From Pedococcus dokdonensis (GTDB taxonomy: Bacteria; Actinomycetota; Actinomycetes; Actinomycetales; Dermatophilaceae): DNA of 64,000 bases. The notes beneath the pieces were generated by a model. That model saw nothing but the letters and a program-made list of their open reading frames with translations. It did not search any database and was not told where the DNA came from. The stretch covers positions 2,294,001 to 2,358,000 of the forward strand of contig NZ_LT629711.1 in NCBI RefSeq assembly GCF_900104525.1, written 5' to 3'. The position numbers and the translations under genes are program-made. Shown here one piece after another: positions 41,859-51,260 of this stretch. Positions within the stretch are counted from its first letter, which is position 1. Every line of letters starts with the position of its first letter.

Positions 41859-43049
41859 TCAGCCGAGCCGGTCGAGCGCCTGTCCGAGGTCGGCGATGAG
41901 GTCGTCGACGTCCTCGATGCCGACAGACAGGCGGATCAGGTCGGCGGGCACCTCGAGCTCCGTGCCGGCGACCGAGGCGTGGGTCATGCGGGCCGGGTGC
42001 TCGATCAGCGACTCGACGCCACCGAGCGACTCCCCCAGGGTCCAGAGCTGGGTCTCGCCGCACACCTTGACCGCGACGTCCTCTCCGGCCCGCACCTGGA
42101 ACGAGATCATCCCGCCGAACCGCTTCATCTGGCGCTTGGCGACCTCGTGCCCCGGGTGCGACTCGAGACCGGGGTAGTGCACCGCGCTCACGGCCGGATG
42201 GCCCTGGAGGAACTCGACGACGCGCTCGGCGTTGTCGCTGTGCTTCTCCATCCGCAGGGCCAGGGTCTTGAGCCCGCGCAGCACGAGCCACGCGTCCATC
42301 GGCCCGGCGACTGCACCCATCGAGTTCTGGTGGAACGCAACGCGATCCGCCGCATCCGCGAACCCGGGGACGGAGACCTCGCGACCCACCACGACGGCCC
42401 CACCGACGACGTCGGAGTGCCCCCCGCAGTACTTCGTCGTGGAGTGCGTGACGATGTCGGCGCCCAGCGAGAGCGGTTGCTGGAGGTAGGGCGACGCAAA
42501 GGTGTTGTCCACGACGAGGAGCGCCCCGGCCTCGTGCGCCAGCTCGGCCAGCGCCGCGATGTCGGCGATGCCGAGCAGCGGGTTGGTGGGCGTCTCGACC
42601 CACAGGATCTTGGTGCTGCCGGGGCGGATCGCGGCCCTGACCGCCTCGAGGTCGCCCATCGGCGCGATGCTGTGCTCCACGCCCCACGCGGTCAGGACCT
42701 TGTTGAACAACCGGTACGTGCCGCCATACGCGTCGTTGGGGACGACCACGTGGTCACCCGGCGCCAGCAGCGCCCGCAGCACGGTGTCCTGCCCGGCCAG
42801 CCCGGACGAGAAGGCGAAGCCGCGCGCCCCACCCTCGAGCGCCGCGAAGCACTCCTCGAGCGCGGTGCGGGTCGGGTTGGCCGAGCGGCTGTACTCGTAG
42901 CCGCCCCGGAACCCGCCGATGCCGTCCTGCTTGTAGGTCGAGACCTGGAAGATGGGGGTGATCACGGCTCCGGTGCCCGCGTCGGGCTCCTGTCCGGCGT
43001 GGATCGCACGCGTCGAGAACCCGTGGTCGGTGCTGTGCTGCTCGCTCAT
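41859..43049 (-). CDS. metB: Cystathionine gamma-synthase/lyase (PLP, Cys/Met family)
   Basis: The protein has the Cys/Met-metabolism PLP features: SRSANPTRTALEECFAALEGG, GGTYRLF, VVDNTFASPYLQQP and the PLP lysine motif HSTTKYCGGHSD. At 396 residues it is full length. It is either cystathionine gamma-synthase (forward transsulfuration) or cystathionine gamma-lyase (reverse). Because cbs is encoded 7 kb away in the same conserved block, a lyase role in reverse transsulfuration is quite possible; sequence alone does not decide. The symbol follows the usual annotation of this locus. Confidence 0.88.
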   Translation of the reverse strand: MSEQHSTDHGFSTRAIHAGQEPDAGTGAVITPIFQVSTYKQDGIGGFRGGYEYSRSANPTRTALEECFAALEGGARGFAFSSGLAGQDTVLRALLAPGDHVVVPNDAYGGTYRLFNKVLTAWGVEHSIAPMGDLEAVRAAIRPGSTKILWVETPTNPLLGIADIAALAELAHEAGALLVVDNTFASPYLQQPLSLGADIVTHSTTKYCGGHSDVVGGAVVVGREVSVPGFADAADRVAFHQNSMGAVAGPMDAWLVLRGLKTLALRMEKHSDNAERVVEFLQGHPAVSAVHYPGLESHPGHEVAKRQMKRFGGMISFQVRAGEDVAVKVCGETQLWTLGESLGGVESLIEHPARMTHASVAGTELEVPADLIRLSVGIEDVDDLIADLGQALDRLG

Positions 43050-43070
43050 GGCGGCAAGGCTAGTCCCCGC

Positions 43071-43532
43071 TCAGGAGACCTCCCGCACCACCGGGTCGCC
43101 CACCCGGATGACCCCTCCTTCGAGGATCCGGAAGACCGTTCCGCCCCGCCCGTGGAGAGCCTTCATGGCTCCCGGGCCGATGAGGTCGTCCATGAGGCGG
43201 CAGGGCGCAGCCGGTCGCACGACCTCGAGGAGGGCTTCCCCCATCCGGACGCGGGTGCCCGGCCGGCCCGGGACAGGCCCCCCTGACAGGGTGACGTTGC
43301 GGCGGGTGGACTCCGGGTCGACCGAGCGGCCCAGGTCCGCACCGGCCTCGGCGAGCGCATGGGCCGACTGCACCGTCACGTGCCGGTGCCTGGAGCCGTG
43401 GTAGCGGTCGCCGACCAGCCCGGCGCCCGCCTCTGCCACGACGGACTCGACCGGCCGCATCGGCAGCTTGGTCGCCTTGGCGACGTGGATCGCGACGACC
43501 GACCCGAGGTCGACGTCGAGCGGGTCGTCCAT
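43071..43532 (-). CDS. MOSC domain protein
   Basis: The 153-residue protein has the MOSC pattern GLVGDRYHGSRHRHVTVQS, STRRNVTLSGG, and the conserved cysteine in VRPAAPCRLMDDL. MOSC domains bind molybdenum cofactor sulfur and occur in small proteins implicated in sulfur transfer or Mo-enzyme maturation. ATG 43532 overlaps the TGA of the GNAT gene; GTG 43535 is an alternative. Its specific substrate is unknown. Confidence 0.85.
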   Translation of the reverse strand: MDDPLDVDLGSVVAIHVAKATKLPMRPVESVVAEAGAGLVGDRYHGSRHRHVTVQSAHALAEAGADLGRSVDPESTRRNVTLSGGPVPGRPGTRVRMGEALLEVVRPAAPCRLMDDLIGPGAMKALHGRGGTVFRILEGGVIRVGDPVVREVS

Positions 43533-44545
43533 CACGCCGGCACGACCTTCTGCCACTCGCGCATCATGCCGTCGTTGACGAACCCCAGCGCCCGGTTCAC
43601 CTCGAGCATCGGCGCGTTGTCGTCGGCGTTCCACGTGCGCACGCTGGCCGTCTCGGGTGACTGCTCCGTCAGGGCGAGCGTGCTGGCCGCCTTCATCCGC
43701 AGCCCCAGCCGGTGGCCGCGGTGCTCGCGCATCACCAGGGTGTCCTGCTGGAACGCCACCTCCGGGTGGTCCCGGGGCACCTGCACCTGCGTGTAGCCCA
43801 CGAGCTCCCCGGTGGCCTCGTGCACGGCGAAGGCGTCGATGACGCGGCGCCCCATCCGGCCGATCCGCTCGTACTCGTCGCGCACCCGCGCCTCGTCCCA
43901 GTGCTCCTCCTCGAGCCGGAGGTCGCCCATCGGGATGTCGGTGCTCATCCGTCGGCTCAGCTCCGCGCGCCCCGCCAGCCACGCGTCCGGTATGCCGTCC
44001 CAGCAGGTCCGCACGACGTAGCCGTCCGCGTCGTCAGCCTGCAGGCCGGCCTCCAGCCGGGCCCGGTCGGCGGGCAGGGACAGGCTGCTGCGCAGCACGG
44101 TCTGCGCCACGGCATACCCGTGCTTCGCCGCGAACCCCTCGCCGAACTCGTCGTCCGCGCCCACCCGCCACTGCGTCTCGGACAGCAGGACGCTGCGGCC
44201 GTGGGCTCTCGCCGCCTCCTCCAGGTGGGTGAGGAGCAGCGTGCCCAGTCCCCGACGGCGGTGGTCGGGATGCACGACGGCGACCAGCAACGCCTGCGCG
44301 AGGTTGTCGTGCTGGGGCAGCATCAGCGCCGCGGAGCCGACCACCGTACCGTCGTCGTGGACGGCTGCCCACGCGATCCGGTGGCGGGCGGTGCTGCGGC
44401 CCATCTCGCGCAGCTCGTCAGCCGAGTGCGCCGTGTGGTCCGGCCCGAACTGGTGCCGGCCGTCTGCTGCGAAGACCTCCGCCCAGTCGTCGAAGAGCTG
44501 CCGCTGCGCGCCGTCGGGGTCCTCGATCAGCGTGATGGTGACCAT
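43532..44545 (-). CDS. GNAT acetyltransferase with two GNAT domains
   Basis: At 337 residues the protein is about twice the usual GNAT length. The first domain has the acetyl-CoA loop [15 protein letters not shown] near residue 95; the second, degenerate but recognisable, has [16 protein letters not shown] near residue 270 and ends with NRALGFVND. Such double-GNAT proteins are frequent in actinobacteria, some linked to resistance or mycothiol (MshD) chemistry, but this one is not clearly MshD. Its stop overlaps the MOSC start, so the two genes are coupled. It is divergent from msrA. Confidence 0.85.
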   Translation of the reverse strand: MVTITLIEDPDGAQRQLFDDWAEVFAADGRHQFGPDHTAHSADELREMGRSTARHRIAWAAVHDDGTVVGSAALMLPQHDNLAQALLVAVVHPDHRRRGLGTLLLTHLEEAARAHGRSVLLSETQWRVGADDEFGEGFAAKHGYAVAQTVLRSSLSLPADRARLEAGLQADDADGYVVRTCWDGIPDAWLAGRAELSRRMSTDIPMGDLRLEEEHWDEARVRDEYERIGRMGRRVIDAFAVHEATGELVGYTQVQVPRDHPEVAFQQDTLVMREHRGHRLGLRMKAASTLALTEQSPETASVRTWNADDNAPMLEVNRALGFVNDGMMREWQKVVPA

Positions 44546-44659
44546 GCCCCCACCCTCGCGGACGAACCCACTGAACGGCCACCGGGTTTCCGCGGCCCGT
44601 CACCGCTGCGTAAGGTCCGGGCCCGGAACAGGCGTGGGGCAGGCCGCGTTGGACCAGTC

Positions 44660-45397
44660 GTGATATTCGGATCGCGCGCCAAGACCACCCTGCCCACCGC
44701 CGACAACGCCCTGAGCGGACGCCAGACGCGGCCGTTCCACATCGCCGACGAGCACGTCGTGCTGCACACCCCCCTCGAAGGGCCGTGGCCCGACGGCACC
44801 GAGGTGCTCTACATCGCAATGGGCTGCTTCTGGGGCGCCGAGCGCATCTTCTGGCGCCTGCCCGGGGTCGTCACGACGGCCGCCGGCTACATGGGCGGGC
44901 TCACGCCGAACCCCACGTACGAGGAGACCTGCACCGGACTGACCGGCCACGCCGAGACGGTGCTGGTGGCCTACGACCCGGAGCAGACCAGCCCCGAGCT
45001 GCTGCTCAAGGAGTTCTGGGAGAACCACGACCCCACCCAGGGCAACCGGCAGGGCAACGACATCGGCACCGCATACCGGTCCGCCATCTACTGGACCACC
45101 CCCGACCAGCAGCGGGCCGCCGAGGCGACCCGTGAGGCGTTCCAGAAGGTGTTGACCGACAACGGGTTCGGCACCATCACGACCGAGCTGCGGTCAGCCG
45201 AGGACGCCGGCACGTTCTACTACGCCGAGGACTACCACCAGCAGTACCTCTACAAGAACCCCGGCGGCTACTGCAACCACGGGCCCAACGGCATGACCTG
45301 CCCCGTCGGCATCGTCAAGCAGGACCAGCTGCCCTCGCAGGAGAGTGTGCTGCGGGTCAACGACTCCAGCGGCACCGACTCGAGCGACCTCGGCTGA
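44660..45397 (+). CDS. msrA: Peptide-methionine (S)-S-oxide reductase
   Basis: The catalytic Cys lies in [11 protein letters not shown] (about residue 56) and the family motifs GYMGG, TGHAETV and [12 protein letters not shown] are present. Resolving cysteines are in GGYCNHG and MTCPVG near the C-terminus. It reduces methionine-S-sulfoxide. The chosen GTG 44660 gives 245 residues, with the N-terminal extension usual in actinobacterial MsrA. Its stop lies inside a hairpin shared with the convergent gene. Confidence 0.94.
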   Translation: MIFGSRAKTTLPTADNALSGRQTRPFHIADEHVVLHTPLEGPWPDGTEVLYIAMGCFWGAERIFWRLPGVVTTAAGYMGGLTPNPTYEETCTGLTGHAETVLVAYDPEQTSPELLLKEFWENHDPTQGNRQGNDIGTAYRSAIYWTTPDQQRAAEATREAFQKVLTDNGFGTITTELRSAEDAGTFYYAEDYHQQYLYKNPGGYCNHGPNGMTCPVGIVKQDQLPSQESVLRVNDSSGTDSSDLG

Positions 45398-45420
45398 CCG
45401 CCGGCGGGGAGACGGTCAGC
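45393..45420. terminator. Bidirectional hairpin overlapping two stop codons
   Basis: GCTGACCG (45393-45400) pairs with CGGTCAGC (45413-45420). The left arm holds the msrA TGA and the right arm the stop of the convergent lamin-tail gene, so the stop codons form part of the terminator. Confidence 0.55.
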
Positions 45421-45883
45421 GACTCACGCGGTAGGCGGCGGCACTCGCGTCCTTGAAGGTCCACGAGTCCTTGAGCACGCCCTTGCTGTCCCGCAGGTAG
45501 GCGGTGTCACCGGTGTTGTTCCAGACGTACCAGGTCTTGTTGTAGTAGCGCTTGGTGCTCGTGGCGCTGCCCTTGCCGGTGTAGACGTAGACCGACGCCT
45601 TGGCCTTGAGGGTGAAGGTCGGGAACCTGTAGGTGTAACCGGTCTTGTCCTTGAGGGTCCACCCGGTCAGGGAGCGGTTCTGCGCCGTGGTGTTGGTGAT
45701 CCGCACCCACTCGGTGTTGAGGCTGGCGTTCGAGCCGGTGTCGGAGCCCGGGGAGTCGTACTGGATGGTCGTCATCCGGATCGCCGGCACGGCAGCACCG
45801 GCGGTGGGTGCCGCGGTGAGCGCCACTGCGGCGAGGGTGACAGGGGCGAGGGCGGCGGTGAGGGCACGGGGGCGGACGAGCAT
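45416..45883 (-). CDS. Secreted lamin-tail-domain protein
   Basis: The 155-residue product has a signal peptide (VTLAAVALTAAPTAGAA) and one lamin-tail domain: NTEWVRITNTTAQNRSLTGWTLKD, RFPTFTLKAKASVYVYTGKG and WNNTGDTAYLRDSKG. In bacteria this immunoglobulin-like fold occurs in secreted and surface proteins, often with nucleases, but here it stands alone. No ribosome-binding site precedes ATG 45883, so it may be leaderless. Function is unknown. Confidence 0.85.
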   Translation of the reverse strand: MLVRPRALTAALAPVTLAAVALTAAPTAGAAVPAIRMTTIQYDSPGSDTGSNASLNTEWVRITNTTAQNRSLTGWTLKDKTGYTYRFPTFTLKAKASVYVYTGKGSATSTKRYYNKTWYVWNNTGDTAYLRDSKGVLKDSWTFKDASAAAYRVSR

Positions 45884-45947
45884 GGAGGCAGGCTAGGAAG
45901 GCCCCCGAGCCGAGAAGGGCGGATCAGCGAACAGCCGCCCGAACGGA

Positions 45948-46490
45948 CTAGTCGGACATCGCGTCCCGGCGACGACCGGCGCCCTTGAGGCCACGGATCC
46001 ACCTGGGCAGGTGCCGGTGGTGGCGATCGGTGGCACTGGCGGCAGCGATCGACGCTGCCCGCGCGGCCGCCTCTCGCTCCCGGTCGGCCCGCGCGGTCTC
46101 TCGGGCGACCCACCAGCGCTGCACCAGGTCGTCGACGTCCACCAGCGGGGCCCAGATCGGGTAGCTCGCACCCACCCCCGGCCGCAGCCGGTCCAGCTTC
46201 ACGCGCCGGTTGTAGTCCTCCAGCACCGCGCGCACGCTCGCCTCGCTGCGCAGGTCGAGCAGCGACTCCGGGTAGGACGCCGCCTCCTTGCGCAACCCCA
46301 TCGCCGGCGACATCGCCCCCGACAGGTCGAGGTGCTCGCGCTCGGCGAACCGCTTGACCCACCAGTCGGGGTCGTCCCGCTCCGGGTCGCCCAGGTGCAG
46401 GGGCCGGCCGGAGCCGGGCAGGTTGTCGAACTCGCCGCGCTCCTGCGCCTCACGGATCGCCTTCTCGACCGGAGACTCCCACTTCTCCAT
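45948..46490 (-). CDS. DUF1992 (DnaJ-C28-like) protein
   Basis: The N-terminal half reads EKAIREAQERGEFDNLPGSGRPL, the conserved core of DUF1992, which is shared with eukaryotic DNAJC28. The rest is helical and charged, ending with an Arg-rich tail. The role in bacteria is unknown. The 180-residue length is normal for actinobacterial members. It is the last gene of a minus-strand run but separated from the universal stress gene by two palindromes, so it is probably transcribed on its own. Confidence 0.82.
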   Translation of the reverse strand: MEKWESPVEKAIREAQERGEFDNLPGSGRPLHLGDPERDDPDWWVKRFAEREHLDLSGAMSPAMGLRKEAASYPESLLDLRSEASVRAVLEDYNRRVKLDRLRPGVGASYPIWAPLVDVDDLVQRWWVARETARADREREAAARAASIAAASATDRHHRHLPRWIRGLKGAGRRRDAMSD

Positions 46491-46548
46491 GCGGCCAACC
46501 TAACCCGGCCGCGCCAGCGCCGCTGCGCTGCAGCGCAGTTCGAGGTGG

Positions 46549-46580
46549 GGTATGCCGCGGGGCCGGCCCCGCGGCATACC
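46549..46580. terminator. 32-bp perfect palindrome after the universal stress gene
   Basis: GGTATGCCGCGGGGCC and its exact complement meet without a loop, 4 bp beyond the stop of the minus-strand universal stress gene. A second palindrome, CTGCGCTG/CAGCGCAG, lies at 46523-46538. The first is a likely terminator for the MFS-USP transcript. Confidence 0.6.
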
Positions 46581-46584
46581 TCGC

Positions 46585-47142
46585 CTAGCTCGGCGGCTGG
46601 GGGTGGCTCAGGCCCGGTCGCCCGGCCCGTCCGGCGGCCTCGGTGACGTTGCGGGCGACCGTTCCGGCCACCCGCTCCACCGCCGTGCGCGGGGCGCCCG
46701 AGACGCTCGGCGGCATCACGACGACGGGGCACGGGGCGGTGTAGACGAGCCGCTGGGCGAAGCCCGGCAGGGAACCCCGGTCGAGCCGTCGCGGCGCGTC
46801 GACCACCAGCAGGTCGGCGTGCTGGGCGGCTGCGACGAGCCCCTTGCGCTTGCCCCCCTGGACGAGCTGCACCTCGGCGCCGTGCTGGCCGCCGAGCACC
46901 TCCGCGACGTCGGCCTCGAGGTCGGCGAGCGCCTGGGCGCGCGCCGACGAGACGTCCTCGGTGATCGGGGACGGAGTGACCCGCGACGTGGTCTGGGGTG
47001 GCGTCGGGCGCCAGGCCCGCACGGCCACGACCCGACCACCGCGCAGGGCGGCCAGCTCGGTGGCCCAGTGCAGAGCGGTGGGCGACTTCGAGGTGGCGCT
47101 GACGCCGACCACGATCGTGTAGGGCTGGGTGTGGTCTGTCAT
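46585..47142 (-). CDS. Universal stress protein family protein
   Basis: The protein starts YTIVVGVSATSKSPTALHWATELAA and ends its fold with AQHADLLVVDAPRR and APCPVVVMPP, matching the UspA fold. The usual ATP-binding GxxGxxxxxxxxGS loop is weak: the matching stretch is RRLDRGSLPGFAQRLVYTAPC. It is 185 residues with a low-complexity C-tail. GGAG lies before the ATG, and only 9 bp separate it from the MFS stop, so the two genes form an operon. Confidence 0.82.
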   Translation of the reverse strand: MTDHTQPYTIVVGVSATSKSPTALHWATELAALRGGRVVAVRAWRPTPPQTTSRVTPSPITEDVSSARAQALADLEADVAEVLGGQHGAEVQLVQGGKRKGLVAAAQHADLLVVDAPRRLDRGSLPGFAQRLVYTAPCPVVVMPPSVSGAPRTAVERVAGTVARNVTEAAGRAGRPGLSHPQPPS

Positions 47143-47151
47143 CGCCGGCTC

Positions 47152-48627
47152 CTAGGCCCTGGCCGGCTCGAGGGGCGGGTCCTCGCTGACCTTGCTGAGG
47201 GGGTCGGCGATGTCCTCCAGTCCCTTGCCCTCGGCGTCCACCCCGATCTTCACGGCCACCAGACCGCCGATCAGCATGATCGCCGAAGCGCCCACGTAGC
47301 CCCAGAAGAGCGGGTTGCGCTCCTTGCCGTCCTCGGGGATGAACGAGCCGAACAGCACCGGCCCGAGCGCGCCGAAGACCTGGGCGATGGCGAAGAAGTA
47401 GGAGATCGCCTGGCCGCGCACCTCCAGCGGGAAGATCTCGCTCACCGTGAGGTAGGCCGACGACGCACCCGCGGAGGCGAAGAAGAACGAGACGCACCAG
47501 AAGATCGTGTGGGTCGTCGCGTTCAGCGAGCCGGCCTTGAAGAGGAACGCCGACACCAGCAGCACGGCCCCCGCGATCGTGTAGGTCGCGAAGATCATCT
47601 TGCGGCGGCCGATGGTGTCGAAGAGGTGCCCGAGCAGGAGCGGCCCCGCGAGGTTGCCGATGGCGAAGGGGATGAAGTAGATCGCGGCCGCGGACTTGTC
47701 CAGGCCGTAGAAGTTCTGCAGCACCAGGGCGTAGGTGAAGAAGATCGCGTTGTAGAGGAAGCTCTGCGTGATCATCATCGTGAGGCCGAGCACCGTCCGC
47801 GACGGGTACTTCTTGACGAACACGTGCATCAGGTCCTTGAAGGGGATGCTCTCCTTGGCCTTGATCAGCATCGCCTTGCTCTCGTCGACCGGGCTGAGCT
47901 CACGGCCCTGGGCCTGGACCGAGGCCTCGATGTCGTCGACGATCTTCTCGGCCTCGTCGCCCTGGCCGTGCGTCACCATCCAGCGCGGGCTCTCCGGGAT
48001 GTGGCGGCGCAGCCAGATGATGACCAGGCCCATCACCGGCCCGATGAAGAAGGCGATGCGCCAGCCGACGTTCTCCGCGACGTGGTCGGTGTCGAGCAGC
48101 CAGAAGCTCGCGAAGGCTCCCAGCAGGGCGCCCGCCCAGTACGTGCCGTTGATCGCGATGTCGACCCGACCGCGGTACTTCGCCGGGATCAGCTCGTCGA
48201 TCGCGGAGTTGATGGCGGTGTACTCGCCCCCGATGCCGAGACCCGCGACGAAGCGCCAGACGTAGAGGAACCACGGAGTCCACGCCAGACCCGCGACACC
48301 CGAGCCGATCAGGTAGATGGCGAGCGTGATGATGAACAGCTTCTTGCGCCCCCAGGTGTCGGTGAGCCGGCCGAAGGTCAGGGCCCCGACGACCTGGCCG
48401 ATCAGGTAGATCGTGCCGGCCAGACCGACCTCCTTGGCACTCATGCCCAGGCTGTCCTGGAAGCCGGCGTTCGAGACCAGCTGGATCTCGAGCCCGTCGA
48501 GGATCCAGGAGACCCCGAGGCCGACCACGACCATCCAGTGGAACCGCGACCACGGCAGCCGGTCCATCCTGAACGGGATCAGGCTCCGGACGGCTCCGGT
48601 GTCGGTTTCGGACGCTGCTGTCGTCAC
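47152..48627 (-). CDS. MFS transporter (sugar/metabolite:H+ symporter type)
   Basis: The protein has 12 membrane helices and the MFS motifs: GRLTDTWGRKKLF (loop 2-3), RFVAGLGIGGEYTAINSAIDELIP (loop 4-5, sugar-porter-like), PESPRWMVTHGQ after helix 6 and GHLFDTIGRRKM in the second half. It is about 490 residues. The signature is that of the sugar porter/benzoate-type family; the substrate is unknown. GAGGAG suggests GTG 48627 as start, with GTG 48633 as alternative. It is co-transcribed with the universal stress gene. Confidence 0.88.
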   Translation of the reverse strand: MTTAASETDTGAVRSLIPFRMDRLPWSRFHWMVVVGLGVSWILDGLEIQLVSNAGFQDSLGMSAKEVGLAGTIYLIGQVVGALTFGRLTDTWGRKKLFIITLAIYLIGSGVAGLAWTPWFLYVWRFVAGLGIGGEYTAINSAIDELIPAKYRGRVDIAINGTYWAGALLGAFASFWLLDTDHVAENVGWRIAFFIGPVMGLVIIWLRRHIPESPRWMVTHGQGDEAEKIVDDIEASVQAQGRELSPVDESKAMLIKAKESIPFKDLMHVFVKKYPSRTVLGLTMMITQSFLYNAIFFTYALVLQNFYGLDKSAAAIYFIPFAIGNLAGPLLLGHLFDTIGRRKMIFATYTIAGAVLLVSAFLFKAGSLNATTHTIFWCVSFFFASAGASSAYLTVSEIFPLEVRGQAISYFFAIAQVFGALGPVLFGSFIPEDGKERNPLFWGYVGASAIMLIGGLVAVKIGVDAEGKGLEDIADPLSKVSEDPPLEPARA

Positions 48628-48789
48628 AACCACTCCTCACTGAGTCGAAGGGTGGTTGCACTCGCCACCCAACCGGCGAACCTACGCCGGGTTTGCGAAG
48701 AATGCGCGCCGAATCTGCTCTGACCTGCGCCGATACCCCCACACCCGCCTGGCCGCAGGGTCCTCGGGCCCGCTGCGTAGGGTCGGGGC

Positions 48790-49680
48790 ATGCGGATCGT
48801 GTCCCTGCTGCCCTCGACGACCGAGATCCTGTTCGCGGTCGGCGCCGGCGACCAGGTGGTCGGGGTGACGTTCGAGTGCGACACCCCCGTCGAGGCGCGC
48901 GAGCGCCGGATCGTGTCGACCACCGCGATCCCGGAAGGCCTGTCCCCGAGGGACATCGACACCTTCGTCACCAAGGCGATGGCGGCCGGCGAGGACCTCT
49001 ACCACCTCGACGCCGGAGCGCTGGCCGACCTCGACGCCGACCTCGTCGTCACCCAGGACCTCTGTGCGGTCTGCGCCGTCGACGTCTCGGTCGTGGACGA
49101 CGCCCTGGCCTACCTCGGCTGCCGGGCCGAGGTGCTCACCATCGACCCGCACACCCTCGACGAGGTGCTCGCCTCCGTCGCGACGCTCGGCGAGGCGACC
49201 GGTCGCGACGCCCGTGCGGCGGAGCTCGTGGCCGACCTCCGCGCCCGCCTGCATGCCGTGGAGTCGGCCGTGCGCGACGCCCGCCGCCCGCGGGCGCTGG
49301 TGCTGGAGTGGACCGACCCGGCGTTCGCGCCCGGTCACTGGGTGCCCGAGATGGTGACGCGTGCCGGGGGCGTCAACGCGCTCGGCACGGCCGGCGAGAA
49401 GTCGGTGCGGGTGTCGTGGGAAGCGGTGCGCGAGAGCGCACCGGAAGTCATCGTGTGCGCGCCGTGCGGTTACGACCTCGAGGGCTCGGCGGCGTTGGCA
49501 CGCAAGGCGATCGACGACGGCGAGCTGCCACCCCGGATACCCGTGTGGGCGGTGGACGCCAACGCGAGCTTCGCCCGCCCGGGGCCGCGGCTCGTCGACG
49601 GCGTGGAGGCGCTGGCCGGCATCCTGCACCCGGACGCGGCACAGCCGCCGCAGCCGGAGATGGCACGACGGCTGCGCTAG
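48790..49680 (+). CDS. BtuF-like cobalamin-binding protein without signal peptide
   Basis: The protein opens directly with MRIVSLLPSTTEILFAVGAGDQVVGVTFECD, the type III periplasmic binding fold of BtuF-like proteins, and has DADLVVTQDLCAVCAV and EWTDPAFAPGHWVPEMV. A lipobox or signal peptide is absent, so the product should remain in the cytoplasm unless the start is wrong. No ABC permease or ATPase is adjacent. Such soluble homologues are common in actinobacteria and their ligand is uncertain. It is 296 residues and divergent from the MFS gene. Confidence 0.82.
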   Translation: MRIVSLLPSTTEILFAVGAGDQVVGVTFECDTPVEARERRIVSTTAIPEGLSPRDIDTFVTKAMAAGEDLYHLDAGALADLDADLVVTQDLCAVCAVDVSVVDDALAYLGCRAEVLTIDPHTLDEVLASVATLGEATGRDARAAELVADLRARLHAVESAVRDARRPRALVLEWTDPAFAPGHWVPEMVTRAGGVNALGTAGEKSVRVSWEAVRESAPEVIVCAPCGYDLEGSAALARKAIDDGELPPRIPVWAVDANASFARPGPRLVDGVEALAGILHPDAAQPPQPEMARRLR

Positions 49681-49696
49681 CTGCCCTGACGGGCCG

Positions 49697-51073
49697 CTAG
49701 TCGACCAGTGCGATCAGCAGGTCGGCGCGAGTCAGCACGCCGACCGGCTTGCCGTCCTCGACCACCATGATCGCGTCGTGCTTCTCGAGCTCGTGGCGGG
49801 CCGAGGTGACGGCCTCGCCGGCACCGACCAGCGGGAGCGCCGGCTCCATGTGCTTGTCGACGGAGTCGGTGAGGTGGGCACTGCCGTTGAACAGTGCCTC
49901 GAGCAGGGCCCGCTCGCTCACCGAGCCGGCCACCTCGCCGGCCATCACCGGCGGCTCGGCCTTGACGACCGGCATCTGCGAGACGGAGTACTCGTGCAGG
50001 ATCTCGATGGCGTCGCGCACCGTCTCGGTCGGGTGGGTGTGCACCAGCGCGGGCAGGTCGCCGGCCTTCTTGTGCAGCACCTCGCCCACGGTGGTCTCGG
50101 TGCGGGTGTGCATGAAGCCGTAGCTGTTCATCCAGTCGTCGTTGAAGATCTTGGACATGTAGCCGCGGCCGCTGTCGGGCAGGAGGACCACGACGACGGC
50201 GTCGGCGGGGAGGTCCTTGGCCGCGCGCAGTGCCGCGACGACCGCCATGCCGCAGGAGCCGCCGACCAGCAGTCCCTCCTCCTTGGCGAGGCGGCGGGTC
50301 ATCTCGAACGAGTCGGCGTCGCTCACCGCGATCACCTCGTCGACGACCGCGGGGTCGTAGGCGGTGGGCCAGAAGTCCTCGCCGACGCCCTCGACGAGGT
50401 AGGGGCGGCCGGTGCCGCCGGAGTAGACCGAGCCCTCGGGGTCGGCGCCGATGATCCGCACGCGACCGCCGTCGCGGGACTCGGAGACCTCGCGCAGGTA
50501 GCGGCCGGTGCCGGTGATGGTGCCGCCGGTGCCCACGCCCGCGACGAAGTGGGTGACCTTGCCGTCGGTGTCGTCCCAGATCTCGGGGCCGGTGCTCTCG
50601 TAGTGCGAGGCCGGTCCGTTCTGGTTGGCGTACTGGTTGGGCTTCCAGGCGCCGTCGATCTCGCGCACGAGCCGGTCGGACGTCTCGTAGTAGGAGTCCG
50701 GGTGGTCGGGGGCGACGGCGGTCGGGCAGACCACCACCTCGGCGCCATAGGCCTTGAGGACGTCACGCTTGTCCTGGCTCACCTTGTCGGGGCAGACGAA
50801 CACGCACTTGTAGCCCTTGCGCTGGGCGACGAGCGCCAGCCCGACACCGGTGTTGCCCGACGTCGGCTCGACGATCGTGCCGCCCGGCTTCAGCTCGCCG
50901 GACGCCTCGGCCGCCTCGACCATCTTGAGCGCGATGCGGTCCTTCACCGACCCGCCCGGGTTGAGGTACTCGACCTTCGCGAGGACCGTCGCAGCGATCC
51001 CCTCGGTGACCGAGCTGAGCTTGACGAGGGGCGTGTTCCCGACGAGGTCGGCGATGTGCTCTGCGTACTTCAC
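49697..51073 (-). CDS. cbs: Cystathionine beta-synthase
   Basis: The PLP lysine (Lys44) is in YLNPGGSVKDRIALKM, with EPTSGNTGVGLAL and the glycine loop GVGTGGTITGTGRY. Two C-terminal CBS domains (about residues 335-455) follow, ending KPVGVLTRADLL. It condenses serine (or O-acetylserine) with homocysteine to cystathionine in reverse transsulfuration. With 458 residues it is full length. With metB nearby it gives a complete route from homocysteine to cysteine. It is divergent from the SGNH gene. Confidence 0.94.
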   Translation of the reverse strand: MKYAEHIADLVGNTPLVKLSSVTEGIAATVLAKVEYLNPGGSVKDRIALKMVEAAEASGELKPGGTIVEPTSGNTGVGLALVAQRKGYKCVFVCPDKVSQDKRDVLKAYGAEVVVCPTAVAPDHPDSYYETSDRLVREIDGAWKPNQYANQNGPASHYESTGPEIWDDTDGKVTHFVAGVGTGGTITGTGRYLREVSESRDGGRVRIIGADPEGSVYSGGTGRPYLVEGVGEDFWPTAYDPAVVDEVIAVSDADSFEMTRRLAKEEGLLVGGSCGMAVVAALRAAKDLPADAVVVVLLPDSGRGYMSKIFNDDWMNSYGFMHTRTETTVGEVLHKKAGDLPALVHTHPTETVRDAIEILHEYSVSQMPVVKAEPPVMAGEVAGSVSERALLEALFNGSAHLTDSVDKHMEPALPLVGAGEAVTSARHELEKHDAIMVVEDGKPVGVLTRADLLIALVD

Positions 51074-51260
51074 CCGGCCATCCTCTCAGATGCTGGACAG
51101 CACTCCGGACCGGCCGTCGTGTCTCAGCACGGCTCGTCACCCCTCCTCCAAGTGGGGGATGCGAGGCACGAGGGGCGGTCGCACCATCGAGGGGGGAGGG
51201 CACGTCATGTCGGCATCGAGCGTTACCGTCAGGGAGACTCCGGACGAGAGGGGATGGCCC

